Assembly: GCA_040218875.1 (NCBI GenBank)
Contig: JAVJQP010000088.1
Direction: 5' to 3' (one strand)
DNA: 64,000 bases
Origin: Coleofasciculus sp937127375
GTDB lineage: Bacteria; Cyanobacteriota; Cyanobacteriia; Cyanobacteriales; Coleofasciculaceae
This document shows positions 25,390 through 34,800 of this stretch, in pieces. The first letter of the stretch is position 1. Each line of letters begins with the position of its first letter. The translations under genes were made by a program, and so were the position numbers. Under the pieces are notes generated by a model that saw only the letters and a list, made by a program, of their open reading frames with translations, made no database searches and was not told where the DNA came from.

Positions 25390-26661
25390 ATGACGTTAGG
25401 TCAATATCAGCGAGGTGTGGGGGTCTTTCCGACGCGACAAGCTACCGAAGATGCTCTAAAACATCTGAGAGATGCCAATTTTCCCATGAACCAAGTATCA
25501 GCCATTGCCCGGGATGAGGAGCAAATTGCTGGCGTTGAAGTGCAAGATGATACCGAAAATGAAGCGGGTGAAGGTGCGGCGGCTGGTGCAGTTGCGGGGG
25601 GAGTTACAGGAGGTATTGTAGGTTTAATTGGTACTTTGGGTGCGATCGCGCTTCCTGGAGTTGGACCCATTTTAGTCGGCGGTGCAGCCGCTTCAGTGAT
25701 TGGCAATACCCTCCTAGGTGGGGCGGTTGGTAGTGCGGCTGGCGGCTTATTTGGGGCATTACTTGGATTAGAAGTTCCCGAAGCCGAAGCAAAAATTTAC
25801 CAAGATCGCTTAGAAAAAGGACATTATTTAATCCTAGTGGATGGCACACCAGAGGAAATCAGCCGTGCGGCTTCTATCCTGAAACCTCAAGGAATTCAAG
25901 AGTGGAGAAGTTATAACCGTCCTGAGGTGAATACTCCCGCTCCCGGCTATACTCACCCAACGGCGGCTCCGGTGGGATCTCCTACACCCCTTGGCGCGGC
26001 GTACACAGGCCCCTTTGGTGAACCTTTGGGTGCAACGCCGACGGGTGTAACTCCGGTTACTCCACCACCAACAGCACCAACACCTGTAACGCAAAATCAG
26101 CGAGCGATTGGTGTCTTTTCTTACGAGCAAAATTTAAAAAATGCTCTCGATGGGTTAAAAGCGGCTGGATTTGACATGAACCTCGTTTCAGTGATTGCCA
26201 AAGACGCCGAACATCCCGATCAGGTGTCTGGGGTGAGAGTTACCGATCCAGTGAGTCATGAAAAAGCTAAAGATGCAACCACAGGGACTGTAGCTGGGGG
26301 TGTCTTGGGCGGATTAACTGGATTACTGGTTGGGTTAGTCACCGTAGCAGTTCCTGGTGTGGGTCCGGTGGTATTTGTTGGAACCGAAGCCGCCGCGATC
26401 GCATCTGCATTAGGCGGAGGAGCTATTGGTGCAGCCGCTGGTGGTTTGGTCGGTATACTCGCGAACTTAGGCGTTCCCGAAGAGCAAGCCAAAAAATATA
26501 GCGATCGCCTCTCTTATGGGGATTATCTGGTGTTGGTTCAGGGAACGGATCAGCAAATAAGCCAAGCCGAAACCATTCTGCGCGATCGGGGTATTGAGGA
26601 ATGGGATATCTACAACAGTCCTAGCGCTCCCATGACTCATCCTGGTCGTGTCTTTCCATAG
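25390..26661 (+). CDS. Two-repeat general stress protein (YflT-type with glycine zippers)
   Basis: 423 residues in two homologous halves (about 1-165 and 235-410). Each starts with a GVF-motif alpha/beta domain of the general stress protein 17M/YflT type (GVFPTRQATEDALKHLRDAN; GVFSYEQNLKNALDGLKAAG), continues with a glycine-zipper hydrophobic stretch (GAVAGGVTGGIVGLIG), and closes with a second short domain (HYLILVDGTPEEISRA). A Pro/Thr/Gly linker joins the halves. The start is ATG 25390: GGAGG lies 8 nt ahead, and the in-frame ATG at 25375 would overlap that site. It is probably membrane-associated and stress-induced; the exact role is unknown. Confidence 0.85.
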   Translation: MTLGQYQRGVGVFPTRQATEDALKHLRDANFPMNQVSAIARDEEQIAGVEVQDDTENEAGEGAAAGAVAGGVTGGIVGLIGTLGAIALPGVGPILVGGAAASVIGNTLLGGAVGSAAGGLFGALLGLEVPEAEAKIYQDRLEKGHYLILVDGTPEEISRAASILKPQGIQEWRSYNRPEVNTPAPGYTHPTAAPVGSPTPLGAAYTGPFGEPLGATPTGVTPVTPPPTAPTPVTQNQRAIGVFSYEQNLKNALDGLKAAGFDMNLVSVIAKDAEHPDQVSGVRVTDPVSHEKAKDATTGTVAGGVLGGLTGLLVGLVTVAVPGVGPVVFVGTEAAAIASALGGGAIGAAAGGLVGILANLGVPEEQAKKYSDRLSYGDYLVLVQGTDQQISQAETILRDRGIEEWDIYNSPSAPMTHPGRVFP

Positions 26662-26666
26662 TTAAT

Positions 26667-26709
26667 TTGACACTCCCCGCTCTATAAGTGCGGGGATTCT
26701 TAGTTCCAC
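26667..26709 (-). mobile_element. Solo IS200/IS605-type right end
   Basis: Read on the minus strand, GTGGAACTAAGAATCCCC, a CCCCGC/GCGGGG hairpin and AGTGTCAA match 7646-7687 closely. The hairpin has different stem bases but keeps the pairing. There is no transposase gene next to it, so it is an orphan end or relic. It could also terminate the stress-protein transcript. Confidence 0.6.
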
Positions 26710-26758
26710 TATGGACTTGACTTTTCACGGTATGTGGAGCAACGTGAGTATTGATTGT

Positions 26759-26821
26759 GTAGGGGCGGGTTTCACAACCATCTTTTTGGTTGCACCCAGA
26801 TGTAACTAAACCCGCCCTGAC
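26759..26821. repeat. GTAGGGGCGGGTTT-family palindrome
   Basis: Ends GTAGGGGCGGGTTT and AAACCCGCCCTGAC, with interior CAGATGTAACT matching the 25171 copy. An extra inverted pair, ACAACCA/TGGTTGC, lies inside. Confidence 0.85.
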
Positions 26822-26904
26822 TCAGGTTTCTAGACTTCCCGTGAAAAGTTAGCTATGGACGAGGTATCCAGCCTCGAAAGAAGGAAAAAAATAAAGGATA
26901 CGGG

Positions 26905-26930
26905 AACCCGCGCAGGCGGGTTTCGTTTGT
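26905..26930 (+). terminator. Weak terminator-like hairpin
   Basis: AACCCGC-GCAG-GCGGGTT followed by TCGTTTGTG. It lies 240 bp after the stress-protein stop and 190 bp before the next gene. The surrounding CTACGGGAAGCCGCTCCGCG stretch is another dispersed-repeat-like piece. Confidence 0.4.
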
Positions 26931-27121
26931 GTAGCTGCGGTTACCCTACGGGAAGCCGCTCCGCGTCTACAACCGCCAAGCTAACCTAGTTTGACAGAAA
27001 ACCCTATCACCCATAGGATTGATAGTTCTAGTTAGCACTCAACGTGAATCCCTTCTGATCAGTCCAAGTTTGGCTATAAGTAGTTATATCTAAACTTAGT
27101 GCTGGTCTAGTCCTAAAAAAT

Positions 27122-28639
27122 ATGTCATCCATCCAACGATTGACCCCAAGCAAAAGTAAGCGTAAATTTCGTCTCGCGCTTTTGTGGGAACGAGCGGTTG
27201 CACTTGTGGCTTCGCTGAATTACCTATTGGTTTTGTTTGACTTAACCTACCTACCTCTAAGAGATTTTTGGCTACATGGGGAAGTCCAATTATTAAGTTT
27301 TGACATCGGTCCGGTTAGTTTTTCCGGTTTGCCCTTAGAGGTTCCCCTACCGCCGATTACCCAGTGGTATGACCCAATCAAGGGGATTCAACCCTATCGA
27401 GACACAGAGCAATATTTGGATAAGGTTGATGAATTAAAAGCGGAGATTGATGCAACCAACCTAAGAACAAAGCTGAGAAGCTTACAGTCTCCTGAAGTCA
27501 CCCAACTTTTAGAAGACCTGCGCCAACGCAGCGTAGAAATGATTGAAACAAACCCGTTCCAACTTGCCAATAAAACGGGAGATTTGGAAAAAATAAAAAA
27601 TAAGATGCGGGAGCATATTGCCAATGACGAGGATTCTGCCAAAGAAGCCTTTATAGAATTTTGGAGTCAAGCAAACTTAACCGCTAAAGATCCGGAGAAT
27701 GAACTCGAATTTTTCAACGAGGAGATTCGTCCTTTAATTCAAGCCAACTACTACCGTCCCATTGGAGAAACAGGCGATTTTGTCGATTACTTTGGACTCG
27801 TTGATTTCCCGTTTTTCCTAATCTTTTTGACAGATTTTTTGGGTCGTACTTGGTTCATCAGTCGCCAGCGAACAGGGGTCAGTTGGCTCGATGCGATGTT
27901 ATGGCGTTGGTATGACATCTTTTTCTTGATTCCCCTCTGGCGCTGGCTGCGAATCATCCCGGTGACAATTCGACTGGATCAGGCGAAGCTAGTTGATATG
28001 AGTGCGATTCAGAAACAAGCGCGTCAAGGATTTGTCGCTGAAATCGCTGGCGATATGACCCAAGTGGTAGTGATTCAGATTATTAACGAACTCCAATCTT
28101 CCATTCGCCAAGGGGAGATAGCCAATTTTCTTCAGCAACGGGAAGTTCGCCCCTACATCGATCTCAACGAAACCGACGAAGTCGCAGCACTGACTAAGAT
28201 CATGGTGCAGATGACAGTTAATCAGGTGTTTCCTGCTATCCGTACCGATATAGAAGACTTGCTACGGCATAACGTGGACAAAATTTTGAATCAGTCTCAA
28301 GCCTATCAGGGACTAGAGAGAGTACCAGGTGTAGAAACAATTCGCAATCAGTTAACCGAACAACTGGTACACCAAATTACCCAAGCGCTTTACGATGGAT
28401 TAGACGCCGCGATCGCAGATGATCCAGTTGGAGATCAAATTCTGCAACGGTTAATTCGTCATCTGGGCGAAGCTTATGGCTCTCAAATGCAGACCCAGAA
28501 AACCTTAGATGAAATTCAATACTTGCTCAACGCCTTCTTAGAGGAAGTCAAAGTTAATTATGTCGAACGCTTGTCCCAAGAGGACTTAGAAGACATTCTT
28601 GACCAAACCCGGGCAATTCGGCAAAAGCGACAGGTGTAG
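27122..28639 (+). CDS. Conserved membrane protein of unknown function
   Basis: 505 residues. One hydrophobic segment near residues 25-45 (AVALVASLNYLLVLFDLTYL) is followed by an extracytoplasmic domain to about 220, then hydrophobic segments near 225-245 and 260-290 (WRWYDIFFLIPLWRWLRIIP). The Arg-spaced helix LWRWLRIIPVTIRL recalls a voltage-sensor-like S4 segment, but no pore motif follows. The C-terminal ~200 residues are soluble, helical and amphipathic (LTEQLVHQITQALYDGLDAA). I do not know the family beyond its likely cyanobacterial distribution. It is followed directly by a purine-rich GAGGAAGAT repeat. Confidence 0.75.
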   Translation: MSSIQRLTPSKSKRKFRLALLWERAVALVASLNYLLVLFDLTYLPLRDFWLHGEVQLLSFDIGPVSFSGLPLEVPLPPITQWYDPIKGIQPYRDTEQYLDKVDELKAEIDATNLRTKLRSLQSPEVTQLLEDLRQRSVEMIETNPFQLANKTGDLEKIKNKMREHIANDEDSAKEAFIEFWSQANLTAKDPENELEFFNEEIRPLIQANYYRPIGETGDFVDYFGLVDFPFFLIFLTDFLGRTWFISRQRTGVSWLDAMLWRWYDIFFLIPLWRWLRIIPVTIRLDQAKLVDMSAIQKQARQGFVAEIAGDMTQVVVIQIINELQSSIRQGEIANFLQQREVRPYIDLNETDEVAALTKIMVQMTVNQVFPAIRTDIEDLLRHNVDKILNQSQAYQGLERVPGVETIRNQLTEQLVHQITQALYDGLDAAIADDPVGDQILQRLIRHLGEAYGSQMQTQKTLDEIQYLLNAFLEEVKVNYVERLSQEDLEDILDQTRAIRQKRQV

Positions 28640-28963
28640 TTGAGGGAGATGAGGAAGATGAGGAAGACAGGGGAGGTGGAGGGTTAACTCACGCACCATG
28701 TCCGACTAGCGAAGCAAAGGGTCAACACTCCACCGTCACCCCCCTTTGCTTGTGGTAATCCGATCCCACAACGTGCAAAGATTGCGCTAAACTCTAACAT
28801 AGCAACGGAAGTCACTCTATCCTGATGTCGGCGTCTGGGGGAACTATAAAACTGTTCCCAAGTACACAAGCAGGGTAGAGATTGTGTTAATTATTGCTAG
28901 GCTTCTTGGCAGAAATTTTACCTGGAGGTGGGTTGAACCCACTTTTTTTGTTGAAGTTTTTCT
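28640..28963 (+). promoter_or_regulatory. Leader region of the rimP-nusA-ylxR-infB operon
   Basis: It starts with a GATGAGGAA purine repeat next to the previous stop. GCAAAGGG (28714-28721) pairs with CCCTTTGC (28742-28749). The last part has a terminator-type hairpin at 28928-28949, so the leader may control entry into the operon. No gene is seen. Confidence 0.5.
28928..28949 (+). terminator. Terminator/attenuator hairpin just before rimP
   Basis: GTGGGT-TGA-ACCCAC followed by seven T's, ending 14 bp before the rimP ATG. A Shine-Dalgarno-like GGAGG (28924-28928) overlaps the stem, so folding might also affect translation. NusA, which is encoded downstream, influences termination, so feedback is plausible. 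Confidence 0.7.
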
Positions 28964-29425
28964 ATGACTCATCCCCTGATTCCACAACTAATCGATTTGG
29001 CAACCCCAGTAGCCGAAAAATTGGGATTGGAGTTCGTTGGGGCGGTGTTTCACACGAACAGACGTCCCCCTGTACTTCGGGTAGATATCCGCAACCGCGA
29101 CGGCGATACGGGTTTAGATGACTGTGAACGCATGAGTCGGGCTTTAGAAGCTGAATTAGATGCCGTGGATTTGATTCCAGATGCTTATGTTTTGGAAATT
29201 TCTAGTCCTGGGATCTCGCAAGAGCTAACGACAGACCGAGACTTCATCGCATTTAAAGGATTTTCCGTGGTGGTCAACACCGCTGAACCTGACCAAGGAC
29301 ATAAAGAATGGCGAGGGAAATTAATTCGCCGGGATGATACCCGTGTATATATCAACCAAAAAGGACGGGCGATCGCCATTCCTCGCGAGCAAGTGACTAA
29401 AGTTCAGTTCGATGAGCAGGGTTAA
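28964..29425 (+). CDS. rimP: Ribosome maturation factor RimP
   Basis: 153 residues. The N-terminal domain (LIDLATPVAEKLGLEFVGAV) and signature DDCERMSRALEAELD are typical of RimP, followed by YVLEISSPG and a C-terminal SH3-like domain. It assists 30S subunit assembly. It is the first gene of the operon shared with nusA, ylxR and infB, as in most bacteria; 87 bp separate its stop from nusA. Confidence 0.95.
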   Translation: MTHPLIPQLIDLATPVAEKLGLEFVGAVFHTNRRPPVLRVDIRNRDGDTGLDDCERMSRALEAELDAVDLIPDAYVLEISSPGISQELTTDRDFIAFKGFSVVVNTAEPDQGHKEWRGKLIRRDDTRVYINQKGRAIAIPREQVTKVQFDEQG

Positions 29426-29512
29426 ACCCGTTTAGATCTTATGGAATTTAGTCATTGAGCATGGGTTGCGGTTGTTCACGACCCCTAATAAACAGTTTAT
29501 GGAGATTTGCCT

Positions 29513-30913
29513 ATGTCTATCGTTAATCTGCCGGGACTAAAAAAGATGATCGAAGAGATCTCTCAAAGCCATAATTTACCGAAATCAGCAGTCCAACAGG
29601 CACTGAGAGAAGCACTGATCAAAGGCTACGAGCGCTATCGTCGAGCGCAACGCATAGAGCGACCTCATTTTGATGATGAGTATTTTAACAACTTTGAGGT
29701 CGATTTAGATATCGAAGAAGAAGGCTTCCGCATTCTTTGTACCAAAACCATTGTTGAGGAAGTTGGCAACACCGATCATCATATTTCCCTCAAAGAAGTT
29801 CAAGAAGTCGCATCAGAGGCACAATTAGGTGACTCGGTGGTTCTGGATGTTACCCCAGATCAACGTGATTTTGGTCGAATGGCAGCTATTCAAACCAAGC
29901 AGGTACTCTCCCAAAAACTACGGGATCAACAGCGTAAGTTGATCCAAGAAGAATTTGAAGAGTTAGAAGGAACGGTTCTCCAAGCCAGAGTGCTACGATT
30001 TGAGCGGCAATCGGTGATCATGGCGATTAGCAGCGGCTTTGGTCAGCCGGAAGTGGAAGCTGAACTGCCTAAGCGCGAACAATTACCCAACGATACCTAT
30101 CGCATTGGCAGTACCTTTAAGGTTTTTCTCAAAAAAGTGCGTGAAGGTCCTCACCGTGGACCCCAGCTTGTGGTTTCGCGAGCTTCGGCTGGTTTAGTGG
30201 TCTATCTGTTTGCCAATGAAGTCCCAGAAATCGAAGATGAAGTCGTGCGAATCGTGGCGGTGGCGCGAGAAGCTAATCCACCGTCGCGTCATGTCGGACC
30301 TAGGACTAAAATTGCCGTGGATACCCTAGAGCGGGATGTTGATCCCGTTGGGGCTTGTATCGGCGCTAGGGGATCGCGCATTCAAGTGGTCGTTAATGAA
30401 TTGCGCGGCGAAAAAATAGATGTGATTCGTTGGTCGCCTGATCCCGCTACCTATATAGCCAATGCTCTGAGTCCCGCACGAGTAGAGGAAGTCTTATTGG
30501 TGAATCCGGAAGGGCGTCAAGCTCACATTTTGGTCGCGGAAGATCAGCTCAGTTTAGCTATTGGCAAAGAGGGACAGAATGTTCGCCTAGCAGCTCGTCT
30601 CACAGGTTGGAAGATTGATATTAAAGATATCGCCAAGTACGACTACGAAGCTGAACACCAGAAAATGCAGGAGTTACAAGCCGCGATCGCACAGAGGGAA
30701 GCCGAACTCGCTGATGAACAAGAGGATGAGGAGCAACTAGAGAGAGAAACTTCCTCACCAGCCGAGTTAGAGGCAAAGGTGACAAATCCTCAATCTCTAG
30801 CCGAGGAGGAATTTGCTGAAGACGAGGAGGAATTTGCTGAAGACGAGGAAGAATTTGCTGAAGATGAGGAAGAATTTGCTGAAGACGAGGAAGAGGAGGA
30901 TATTTTGTCCTAA
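29513..30913 (+). CDS. nusA: Transcription termination/antitermination factor NusA
   Basis: 466 residues. The N-terminal RNA-polymerase-binding domain, S1 domain (about 135-200) and two KH domains (GPRTKIAVD ... GARGSRIQVVVNELRGEKID; AIGKEGQNVRLAARLTGWKI) are intact. The start is ATG 29513 with GGAG 8 nt ahead; a TTG six bases upstream is not needed. The C-terminus has no AR repeats; instead an acidic tail carries four to five copies of EEFAEDE in 21-bp tandem repeats. It modulates pausing and termination and may act on its own leader. Confidence 0.94.
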   Translation: MSIVNLPGLKKMIEEISQSHNLPKSAVQQALREALIKGYERYRRAQRIERPHFDDEYFNNFEVDLDIEEEGFRILCTKTIVEEVGNTDHHISLKEVQEVASEAQLGDSVVLDVTPDQRDFGRMAAIQTKQVLSQKLRDQQRKLIQEEFEELEGTVLQARVLRFERQSVIMAISSGFGQPEVEAELPKREQLPNDTYRIGSTFKVFLKKVREGPHRGPQLVVSRASAGLVVYLFANEVPEIEDEVVRIVAVAREANPPSRHVGPRTKIAVDTLERDVDPVGACIGARGSRIQVVVNELRGEKIDVIRWSPDPATYIANALSPARVEEVLLVNPEGRQAHILVAEDQLSLAIGKEGQNVRLAARLTGWKIDIKDIAKYDYEAEHQKMQELQAAIAQREAELADEQEDEEQLERETSSPAELEAKVTNPQSLAEEEFAEDEEEFAEDEEEFAEDEEEFAEDEEEEDILS

Positions 30914-31130
30914 TCTTAGGAGGATCAGAGCAAGGCTGTAGATTCCTTAAGGGCGTTGAACCCTTGCACCTAACTTGATCAAGAGGGAACGGGGAGAGAT
31001 TTTCATGGAGGCTGGTGTACGCCGTTGCTCAAGACACCCTCCTCACTGTCCTCACCTCGTTTACCGAGATAGGTTATGCCGTGAACAGTAAACTCATGCG
31101 AGCCTACACCAAAATCATTGTCCGAATCTT

Positions 31131-31409
31131 ATGGAACCCAATTACCGACGTTGCCTAAGTTGTCGCCGGGTGGCTCAAAAACAAGCATTATGGCGAGTTG
31201 TGCGAATCCATCCCTCGCGACAGGTAAAATTAGATCAGGGCATGGGACGTTCGGCTTATATCTGTCCTCAAGCGAGTTGTCTGGCGGCTGCTCAGAAAAA
31301 AAATCGATTGGGACGAGCGCTGAGGGCATCGGTTCCCGACGAAATTTATCAACGATTATGGCAGCGTTTAGAACCTTGTCCCTGGAGCATCCAACGCAGC
31401 AGCGATTGA
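31131..31409 (+). CDS. ylxR: YlxR-family RNA-binding protein (RnpM-type)
   Basis: 92 residues. It has the family signature RRCLSCRRV near the N-terminus, GRSAYICP and CLAAAQKKNRLGRALR in the middle. The Bacillus relative binds RNase P RNA and modulates its activity; the role in cyanobacteria is assumed. It sits between nusA and infB in the standard order; 217 bp separate it from nusA. Confidence 0.9.
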   Translation: MEPNYRRCLSCRRVAQKQALWRVVRIHPSRQVKLDQGMGRSAYICPQASCLAAAQKKNRLGRALRASVPDEIYQRLWQRLEPCPWSIQRSSD

Positions 31410-31819
31410 GCCAATGCATCCAAAAAACTCCAGCAAGGCTCTCAATGAACCTAAGCAATCGCTAGGATGGTAAAGGAGTACCATTACTAATGGTGTTCGG
31501 AGGTGAGTCTGACCCTGATCAAGTTAACAACTCCTACCTGAGGAAGAGACTGAGGATCTAGGGATCTAGAAAATCTATCTAGTTTTGTTAAGATTTGTGT
31601 AAGTTAACTATCCAGGCTCTGATTAAGAGTGTAGAGATATCCAACTGGCTTACAGTCAATCAATGATCGCCTGTGTAACATGAGTTATTGGTGAGTTATC
31701 GAGTAGACTCTTAAAGACACCTTATTGATTTAAGCCAATCCGGCACGGAAACCAATGACCACGCACGCTTTCAATCATTTAGCTATGGTGTAACAATATG
31801 TACGACGGGGGAATAGTGG
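31410..31819. other. infB upstream region
   Basis: 410 bp between ylxR and infB with no gene. It has many TTAAC and GTTAAG stretches, and possibly a separate infB promoter (TTAAGATTTGTGTAAGTTAAC area near 31587). I see no strong terminator. The start codon follows GGGGGAATAGTGG. Confidence 0.4.
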
Positions 31820-34800
31820 ATGAACAACGGCAAAGTCAGAATTTACGAATTATCACGGGAATTGAATTTGGACAACAAGGACATTTTGAATATTTGCGAA
31901 GGACTTCATATTGCAGTCAAAAGTCACAGTAGCACGATTACAGAATCTGAAGCTGAGCGAATCAGAGCGGCGGCGGAAAAATATGCTGAGGGGATCACTA
32001 GCCTCAAAGGTCGTGACCAAACAACCTCAGCATCTGCTAACCATACAGATGGACACTCTAACAATAATAATCAGCGCAAACAGCAAATTCTGAGCGTTAA
32101 GCCTAAGCCTCGTTCCAGTTTTAGCTCTTCCCAGGGATCAGAATCTGGGTCAAAGTCTTCTCAACCCCCCGTCAAGCCGACTGTGAATCCACCGCGTCCA
32201 CCCGCCCAGCTTAATCGACCGACGACACCAGTGAATTTGCAGGAGGACGATTCTGACTCAGAAACAGAAACAGAAACAGAAACACCAACTCCATCTCAAG
32301 GGTCACAGGAGAACGATACTAAAGCTGAAGTGGAAGCAAAACCCAAACTTATCCAACCCCCCGTTCGGCCAGCGTCACCGAAACCCAGTCAACCCACCCA
32401 GGTCGAACGACCGAAATTGAAGCGCGAGCGATCGGATGAGACTCCATCAGAGTCGGATGACCGTTCTCAGCCGCCTGAATCGACGAGTTCTCCTGAACCG
32501 CCAACTCCGGTTCAAACTCCGGCTAAATCTCCAGCCCCAGCTCATCCGAAACCTCCGGCTCAGCCTGTTCCTAAACTTCAATCTCCCCCCAAACGCTCCC
32601 GACCGACTCGTCCGGGTGAGAGTCCTGAAGTGGCGGCTATCGATTCGGATTCTCAGGAACAGAAGCAGGAGGAGGTCGATGAGGGCGTAGAAACCCTTCT
32701 GGAACCGCCGGAACTTAAAAATCTTAAAGTCAAACGACCCACGCCGCCACGTCAGTCGAAGAAACGTGAATGGATTGATGAAGAAGAAGATCGCGAAGGA
32801 GCTAAACCCGGAAAAGCGGCTAAGCTCAAGCGGCGACCTAAACTGATCGAAGAGGATGAGGAAGAGTTTGATGGTGACTACCAAACAGCTGACACTCCTG
32901 TGGCAGTCAGTATGTCAGTTGCTCGTCCTCCTAAACCTAAATCTCAAACGGGACAGACTCCCCCACCAACGGCAGCCAGTCAGGTTAGGAAAAAGCCAGA
33001 AGTTAAAACCGGCAGTAAACCAGAAAGTCGCGATCGCCGTCGTGAAAAGCAAGAAGTCGCTGAACGTCCTGAGCAAATTGTCTTAAACGATTCGCTAACC
33101 GTTCGAGAACTGGCGAATAAGCTCAACCTTGCCGAAACAGAGGTGATTAAGCAGCTATTCTTCAAGGGACTGGCAGTGAATATCACCCAAACCCTGGATC
33201 TGCCCACCGCTCAAATGGTTGCCGAAGAACTTGGCGTTGATGTTCAAACAGAAGAAGCTGAATCAGAAGCCGCTAAAACCGAAATGCTGGATGCGGCTGA
33301 CTTGGAATACCTGGTTCGACGTCCACCCGTAGTCACAATCATGGGTCACGTCGATCACGGTAAAACCACGTTGCTGGATGCCATTCGCGAAACCAAAGTG
33401 GCACAAGGCGAAGCGGGAGGAATTACTCAGCACATCGGTGCTTACCATGTCGATGTGGAGCATGAAGATAAAGTCCAACAGGTGGTCTTTCTGGATACTC
33501 CAGGTCACGAAGCCTTTACCGCGATGCGGGCGCGAGGAGCGCGAGTAACCGATATTGCAATTTTAGTTGTTGCTGCCGATGATGGGGTACAACCGCAAAC
33601 CCGAGAAGCGATTAGCCATGCTAAAGCCGCTGAGGTGCCGATTGTGGTTGCCGTTAACAAAATTGATAAGGAAGGAGCACAACCTGACCGAGTGAAGCAG
33701 GAGTTAATGGAACATGGATTAGTTCCAGAAGAATGGGGCGGTGACACGATCATGGTGCCCGTGAGTGCGATCCAAAAAGAAAACTTGGATACGCTCCTGG
33801 AAATGATCCTGCTCGTTTCTGACATTGAAGAACTCTCCGCTAACCCCGCCCGATTAGCCAAAGGTACGGTTATTGAAGCCAACCTGGATAAATCAAGAGG
33901 TCCAGTTGCCACATTGTTGGTGCAAAATGGCACGCTGCGGGTGGGTGATACTCTAGTGGCGGGATCGGTCTTCGGTAAAGTACGAGCCATGATCGATGAC
34001 CGAGGCAAACGAGTAGACGAGGCAGCACCCTCCTTTGCCGTAGAGGTATTGGGTTTAAGCGATGTCCCGGCTGCTGGTGATGAGTTTGACGTCTTTGAAC
34101 AAGAAAAAGAAGCTCGCGCCGTTGCGGATACGAGAAGCCAAGAACAGCGCGAATCTCGTCTGCAACAGGTGATGTCGTCCCGCCGAGTCAGCCTGAATAG
34201 CCTCTCTGCCAAAGCTCAAGAAGGGGAACTCAAAGAACTCAACTTGATCCTGAAGGCAGATGTACAAGGTTCGGTTGAAGCCATTCTGGGTTCACTCAAA
34301 CAGTTACCCCAAAATGAAGTTCAAATCCGAGTCCTATTAGCGACGGCTGGAGAAGTCACCGAAACCGATGTTGACTTAGCGGCGGCTAGTGGTGCGGTAA
34401 TCATTGGCTTTAATACCACTTTGGCTCACGGCGCTCGTTCTGCTGCTGAACAAGAGAGTGTTGATGTGCGCGAATACAACATCATCTATAATCTCTTGGA
34501 TGACATTCAAGCGGCGATGGAAGGGTTACTGGAGCCAGAATTGGTGGAAGAACCCTTGGGTCAAGTGGAAGTCCGAGCTGTCTTCCCCGTCGGTCGCGGT
34601 GCGGTGGCAGGTTGCTACGTACAGTCAGGCAAAGCAGTGCGAAACTGCAAGATCCGAGTGCAACGTCGGGGTCAAATGATCTACGAAGGGGTGCTTGATT
34701 CGCTGAAGCGGATGAAGGATGATGTCAAAGAGGTCAATGCCGGATTTGAATGCGGTATTCGTATTGATAGATTCAATGATTGGACTGAAGGTGACATCAT

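Noticed and set aside
28684..29121. Short frames in the rimP leader and over its 5' end
   Set aside because: They overlap the leader hairpins and rimP in another frame and have no protein character.
31129..31465. Frames overlapping ylxR on both strands
   Set aside because: The ylxR frame has the family signature RRCLSCRRV; the others are out of frame with it.
32447..34212. Minus-strand frames inside infB
   Set aside because: They are shadows of the low-complexity linker and GTPase domain of IF-2.
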